Below, in pieces: positions 5,701 through 8,089 of a stretch of DNA of 8,089 nucleotides. Below the pieces are notes generated by a model. The model ran no database searches. It was not told where the DNA came from and saw only the letters and a list, made by a program, of their open reading frames with translations. The DNA lies in NCBI GenBank assembly GCA_027310325.1, contig DAIDBB010000205.1:1-8089 (forward strand), given 5' to 3'. The position numbers and the translations under genes are program-made. This stretch comes from a bacterium (GTDB lineage Bacteria > Desulfobacterota > GWC2-55-46). The stretch's first letter is position 1. Each line of letters starts with the position of its first letter.

Positions 5701-7137
5701 ATGGCATATGAACTGAAACAGGAGTTAAAGCTTACCCAGAGCCTGGTGATGACGCCGCAGCTGCAGCTCGCGATAAAGCTTCTGCAGCTTTCAAGGCTCG
5801 AGCTCGTCGATCTCGTGAGGGAAGAGGTGCAGACGAACCCGGTCCTGGAAGAGACTCCAGATACGGATGGCGGCCCTGAGTCAGTCCCGGCGCCGGAGCC
5901 GGAAAAACCGGAGGTAGACTGGCAGGCTTATCTCGAAGACCAGGCCGAATACAGAAACCAGGGCATTAATTTCAATGAAAAAGAGGATGAGGACTTCATG
6001 GGCAACATCTCGTCCTCCGGCGGAAGCCTCAACGAGCATCTCCTCTGGCAGCTCAATATGCAGGCCCTCCCAGAGAAAGACCATGCCATAGGCGAGTTTG
6101 TCATAGGAAACATCGACGAAGACGGGTATCTACGTGTCGTTGAGAGAGGGGACCTGAGCGACGACGATATAGAGAGAAGGACCGTTGAGGAGATATCAAG
6201 GCATCTGGAAGTAAGCGTGCCTGAGGTGGAAGGTGTCCTTGGGGCGATCCAGCAGTTCGATCCCGCCGGGGTAGGTTCGAGGAACCTGAGGGAGTGTCTT
6301 CTTATCCAGGCCCGGAACCTCCAGGTGCGGGACACAGTCGTAGAGGAGATAATCCAGAACCACCTTGAAAAGATAGGCAGGAAAAACTTCAAGGCCGTGG
6401 CGAGGAGCCTCGGGATAACCGTCGAGGAGGTTTACGAGGCAGTAAAGATAATAAATAAATCCCTTAACCCGTCTCCCGGCTCCGGTTTCGGAAAAGAGGA
6501 ATCGAGCGCCATAGTCCCGGACATATACGTCCATAAAGTGGGCGATGAGTACGTCATAAGCCTTAATGAAGACGGCATGCCCAAGCTTAAGATAAGCCCC
6601 TATTACAGGGAACTCCTCAAGAACAAAGGGCAGGCCTCCGAGCAGGCCAAGGTCTATATACAGGAGAAGCTCCGTTCCGCCGTATGGCTTATAAAGAGCG
6701 TGCATCAGAGGCAGAGGACCATCTTCAGGGTCGTGGAGTGCATAGTTAAGTTCCAGCGAGAGTTCCTGGATAAGGGCCTAAAGTACCTTAAGCCGCTCGT
6801 GCTTAAGGACATAGCCGAGGAGATAGGGGTCCACGAATCGACGGTAAGCAGGGTAACGTCTAATAAATACGTACAGATGCCTCGCGGGATATTCGAGCTC
6901 AAGTACTTTTTCTCAACCGGCATGAGCAGTTCGGAAGGGGACGACCTGGCCGTAGAGTATATTAAGGAAAAGATGAGGGACATCATAAAGTCCGAGGACG
7001 CGAAGAACCCCTTGAGCGACAAGCAGATAGTGGAGATACTGAAGAAGTCCGGCATAGTGCTCGCCAGGAGAACAGCCGCAAAGTACAGGGAGGCCATAGG
7101 GGTGTTGCCGTCGAACAGGCGGAAGGTCCATTATTGA
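5701..7137 (+). CDS. rpoN: RNA polymerase sigma-54 factor RpoN
   Basis: Sigma-54 directs RNA polymerase to -24/-12 promoters that open only with an ATP-driven enhancer-binding activator. The 478 residues are full length. Region I (about 1-50) has the Gln/Leu-rich pattern typical of the activator-responsive part (LKLTQSLVMTPQLQLAIKLL). Region II (about 51-100) is acidic and variable. The core-binding region follows. A helix-turn-helix lies at about 370-390 (DIAEEIGVHESTVSRV), and the RpoN box ARRTAAKYRE at 455-464 reads the -24 element; it has Ala where Val is usual. The ATG at 5701 has AGAGG (5687-5691) 9 bases upstream and starts 24 bases after the lptB stop, so it is very likely in the lpt operon. 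A 10-codon frame (ATG 5679 to TGA 5709-5711) overlaps the start and may couple translation to lptB. Confidence 0.97.
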   Translation: MAYELKQELKLTQSLVMTPQLQLAIKLLQLSRLELVDLVREEVQTNPVLEETPDTDGGPESVPAPEPEKPEVDWQAYLEDQAEYRNQGINFNEKEDEDFMGNISSSGGSLNEHLLWQLNMQALPEKDHAIGEFVIGNIDEDGYLRVVERGDLSDDDIERRTVEEISRHLEVSVPEVEGVLGAIQQFDPAGVGSRNLRECLLIQARNLQVRDTVVEEIIQNHLEKIGRKNFKAVARSLGITVEEVYEAVKIINKSLNPSPGSGFGKEESSAIVPDIYVHKVGDEYVISLNEDGMPKLKISPYYRELLKNKGQASEQAKVYIQEKLRSAVWLIKSVHQRQRTIFRVVECIVKFQREFLDKGLKYLKPLVLKDIAEEIGVHESTVSRVTSNKYVQMPRGIFELKYFFSTGMSSSEGDDLAVEYIKEKMRDIIKSEDAKNPLSDKQIVEILKKSGIVLARRTAAKYREAIGVLPSNRRKVHY

Positions 7138-7268
7138 AGAACAGGGTGTTTAGCTCGTTTCACCTTATACATTTGAACGCAGAGCTCTACCAGATTCCTT
7201 TGAGAAGACCTGAAGCACGGCGTGAAGTCTTGGATCTGCCCCTGCAAGGGCGAAAATATAATCAATAA
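7134..7268 (+). CDS. Possible 44-codon small ORF between rpoN and hpf
   Basis: TTG at 7134 overlaps the rpoN stop as TTGA and opens a 44-codon frame ending with TAA at 7266-7268, 15 bases before hpf. A good Shine-Dalgarno sequence, GGAAGG (7121-7126), is 7 bases upstream inside rpoN. The predicted peptide is basic, begins KNRVFSSF and ends GRKYNQ. It has no recognised domain and no membrane segment. Codon use argues against a real gene: several TTG and CTG leucines and mixed arginine codons (AGA, CGG, CGT, CGA), whereas the neighbours favour CTC/CTT and AGG. An open frame of this length is not rare by chance. It also spans the candidate sigma-54 promoter, so both readings cannot be of equal weight. 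Confidence 0.2.
   Translation: MKNRVFSSFHLIHLNAELYQIPLRRPEARREVLDLPLQGRKYNQ
7205..7231 (+). repeat. Imperfect nested dyad upstream of hpf
   Basis: AAGAC (7205-7209) pairs with GTCTT (7227-7231), and inside it CACG-G-CGTG (7216-7224) is a near-perfect palindrome. The dyad ends where the sigma-54-like -24 element begins. It may be a protein-binding site or an RNA hairpin in the rpoN 3' region; no T-run follows, so it is not an intrinsic terminator. Confidence 0.3.
7230..7246 (+). promoter_or_regulatory. Candidate sigma-54 (-24/-12) promoter for hpf-ptsN
   Basis: The 17 bases match the YTGGCACGRNNNTTGCW consensus at the invariant positions: TTGG at -24 and TGCA at -12, with exactly ten bases between GG (7232-7233) and GC (7244-7245). 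The match is weaker in the middle (ATCT for CACG). Transcription would begin near 7257, about 27 bases before the hpf ATG and upstream of its Shine-Dalgarno sequence, an ordinary geometry. It lies directly downstream of the gene for sigma-54 itself. A TATAAT at 7257-7262 overlaps the predicted start but has no -35 at proper spacing. Confidence 0.4.
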
Positions 7269-7283
7269 ACCGGAGGTAGGGAC

Positions 7284-7823
7284 ATGCAAGTCAATGTTAC
7301 ATTCAGACACATGGAGTCGTCTGAAGCTCTCAGAAAATATGCGGAAGACAAGACGGTGCGCCTGAATAAGTACCTTTTTGAGCCTATAGAAGTCCATTGG
7401 GTTCTTGCGATAGAGAAGATAAGGCATATAGCCGACGCCACGGTGACCGCCAACGGGGTAACGATAAAGGCGCAGGAAGATACCCAGGACATGTACTCCG
7501 CAATAGATTCTGTCATCGACAAGCTTGAGAACCAGGTCAGAAGACATAAGGAAAGGGCCAAGGACCACAAGCCTCATTCAAGCCCGGTCCCGAGCGTGCG
7601 GTTTACGTCCGGCTCCGAAGGGGCCGCGGGCAGGGAGATGAGGATAGTAAGAAAAGAAAACCAGTTCGTAAAGCCGATGTCCGTGGAAGAGGCCGCAATG
7701 CAGATGGAAATGGCCGGGAACGATTTCCTTGTTTTTACTGATTCATCCACAAGCGTCATTAACGTCATTTACAGGCTTGAGGGCGGGGATTTGGGCCTTA
7801 TAGAGGCAAAGACAAGGCCTTAA
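7284..7823 (+). CDS. hpf: Ribosome hibernation promoting factor, long form (HPF/RaiA family)
   Basis: This protein binds the 30S decoding region in slow or starved cells, blocks translation and stores ribosomes as 100S dimers. The 179 residues show the long form: an N-terminal S30AE beta-alpha-beta-beta-beta-alpha domain at about 1-100 (MQVNVTFRHME start, AIDSVIDKLENQVRRHK helix), a linker at about 101-125 with Pro/Ser/Gly, and a C-terminal dimerisation domain at about 130-179 (MSVEEAAMQM, FLVFTDSSTSVINVIYR, GLIE). Enterobacterial HPF at this operon position has only the first domain; the long form dimerises ribosomes without a separate RMF. The ATG is well set by GGAGGT (7272-7277) 6 bases upstream, the strongest Shine-Dalgarno sequence in the window. 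It lies between rpoN and ptsN, as in many proteobacteria. Confidence 0.95.
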   Translation: MQVNVTFRHMESSEALRKYAEDKTVRLNKYLFEPIEVHWVLAIEKIRHIADATVTANGVTIKAQEDTQDMYSAIDSVIDKLENQVRRHKERAKDHKPHSSPVPSVRFTSGSEGAAGREMRIVRKENQFVKPMSVEEAAMQMEMAGNDFLVFTDSSTSVINVIYRLEGGDLGLIEAKTRP

Positions 7824-7845
7824 AATAAAGGATAGATCGGACCCT

Positions 7846-8089
7846 ATGAGGCTAACTGACGTCTTGAAGGAAGAGTTCATTCTGACGGACCTTAAGTCCA
7901 GGAAAAAAACGGAACTGCTGGAAGAGATGATTTCCAATATCTCCGAGAAAGTGGGCGGGCTTGACAGAAAGAAGGTGCTTGAGACCGTCATCGAGAGAGA
8001 AAGGCTTGGAACCACGGGGATAGGCAATGGAGTCGCCATCCCGCACGGCAAGGTCAAAGGGGTCGACGAGATCAGGGTTTTTTTCGGGA
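7846..8089 (+). CDS. ptsN: Nitrogen-PTS EIIA protein PtsN, 3' end missing
   Basis: This is the N-terminal 81 codons of an EIIA-type protein; the frame runs off the right edge. In PTS-Ntr, phosphate passes from EI-Ntr through NPr to a His of this protein, which then signals nitrogen/carbon balance and affects potassium transport and other targets rather than importing sugar. The start MRLTDVL, the RERLGTTGIGNGVAIPHGKV motif and the phospho-accepting His67 (codon 8044-8046) identify the family. The ATG at 7846 is 22 bases after the hpf stop, with only weak ribosome-binding sequences (AAAGGA at 7827-7832, CGGA at 7838-7841). The rpoN-hpf-ptsN order favours PtsN over a fructose-type EIIA. In related operons, hprK/ptsK or rapZ often follows. 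Confidence 0.92.
   Translation, partial: MRLTDVLKEEFILTDLKSRKKTELLEEMISNISEKVGGLDRKKVLETVIERERLGTTGIGNGVAIPHGKVKGVDEIRVFFG

Noticed and set aside
7238..7251. GCCC-6-GGGC hairpin as an rpoN terminator
   Set aside because: Stem is only 4 base pairs and is followed by CGAAAATATAAT with no T-run, so it does not look like an intrinsic terminator.
1..8089. CRISPR repeats, transposase or integrase genes, tRNA or rRNA genes
   Set aside because: No spaced identical repeats, no mobile-element reading frames and no recognisable structural-RNA sequence were seen on either strand.

Overview
No exotic or undescribed system is visible in this window. It is a compact, almost entirely plus-strand stretch of core chromosome from a Gram-negative (diderm, LPS-making) bacterium. 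The gene order kdsC-lptC-lptA-lptB-rpoN-hpf-ptsN is the conserved proteobacterial arrangement. Base composition is close to half GC by eye, with frequent AGG (Arg) and ATA (Ile) codons. A GH57 alpha-glucan enzyme and a GlcF-like iron-sulfur protein sit next to the operon. Together these suggest an anaerobic or facultative lineage such as the former deltaproteobacteria (Desulfobacterota) or Nitrospirota. That placement is inference; the window holds no rRNA or other taxonomic marker. No tRNA, rRNA, CRISPR array, insertion sequence or phage gene was seen.

Layout. 1-872: the C-terminal part of a two-CCG-domain Fe-S protein, probably an electron-transfer subunit of a glycolate/lactate-type dehydrogenase. 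873-949: a short gap with a TATAAT box and two 6-codon mini-ORFs chained by ATGA overlaps to the next start. 950-3103: a GH57 4-alpha-glucanotransferase/amylase-type enzyme with full-length C-terminal domains. 3121-3660: kdsC, the KDO-8-phosphate phosphatase. 3661-3853: a 193-base spacer with a good extended -10 promoter and perhaps a second promoter that would make the lptC mRNA leaderless. 3854-5676: lptC, lptA and lptB, overlapping one another. 5701-7137: rpoN (sigma-54). 7138-7283: a spacer with a sigma-54-like -24/-12 site and a possible 44-codon ORF. 7284-7823: long-form hpf (ribosome hibernation). 7846-end: the 5' part of ptsN, cut by the window edge.

How they work together. KdsC makes KDO for the LPS core. 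LptB drives extraction of LPS from the inner membrane, LptC is the inner-membrane docking site, and LptA forms the periplasmic bridge. Downstream lies a regulatory block: sigma-54, the hibernation factor and the nitrogen-PTS EIIA protein. The most useful leads for follow-up are regulatory: the sigma-54-like site between rpoN and hpf, the 17-base-phased start-codon chain before the GH57 gene, and the two candidate promoters before lptC.
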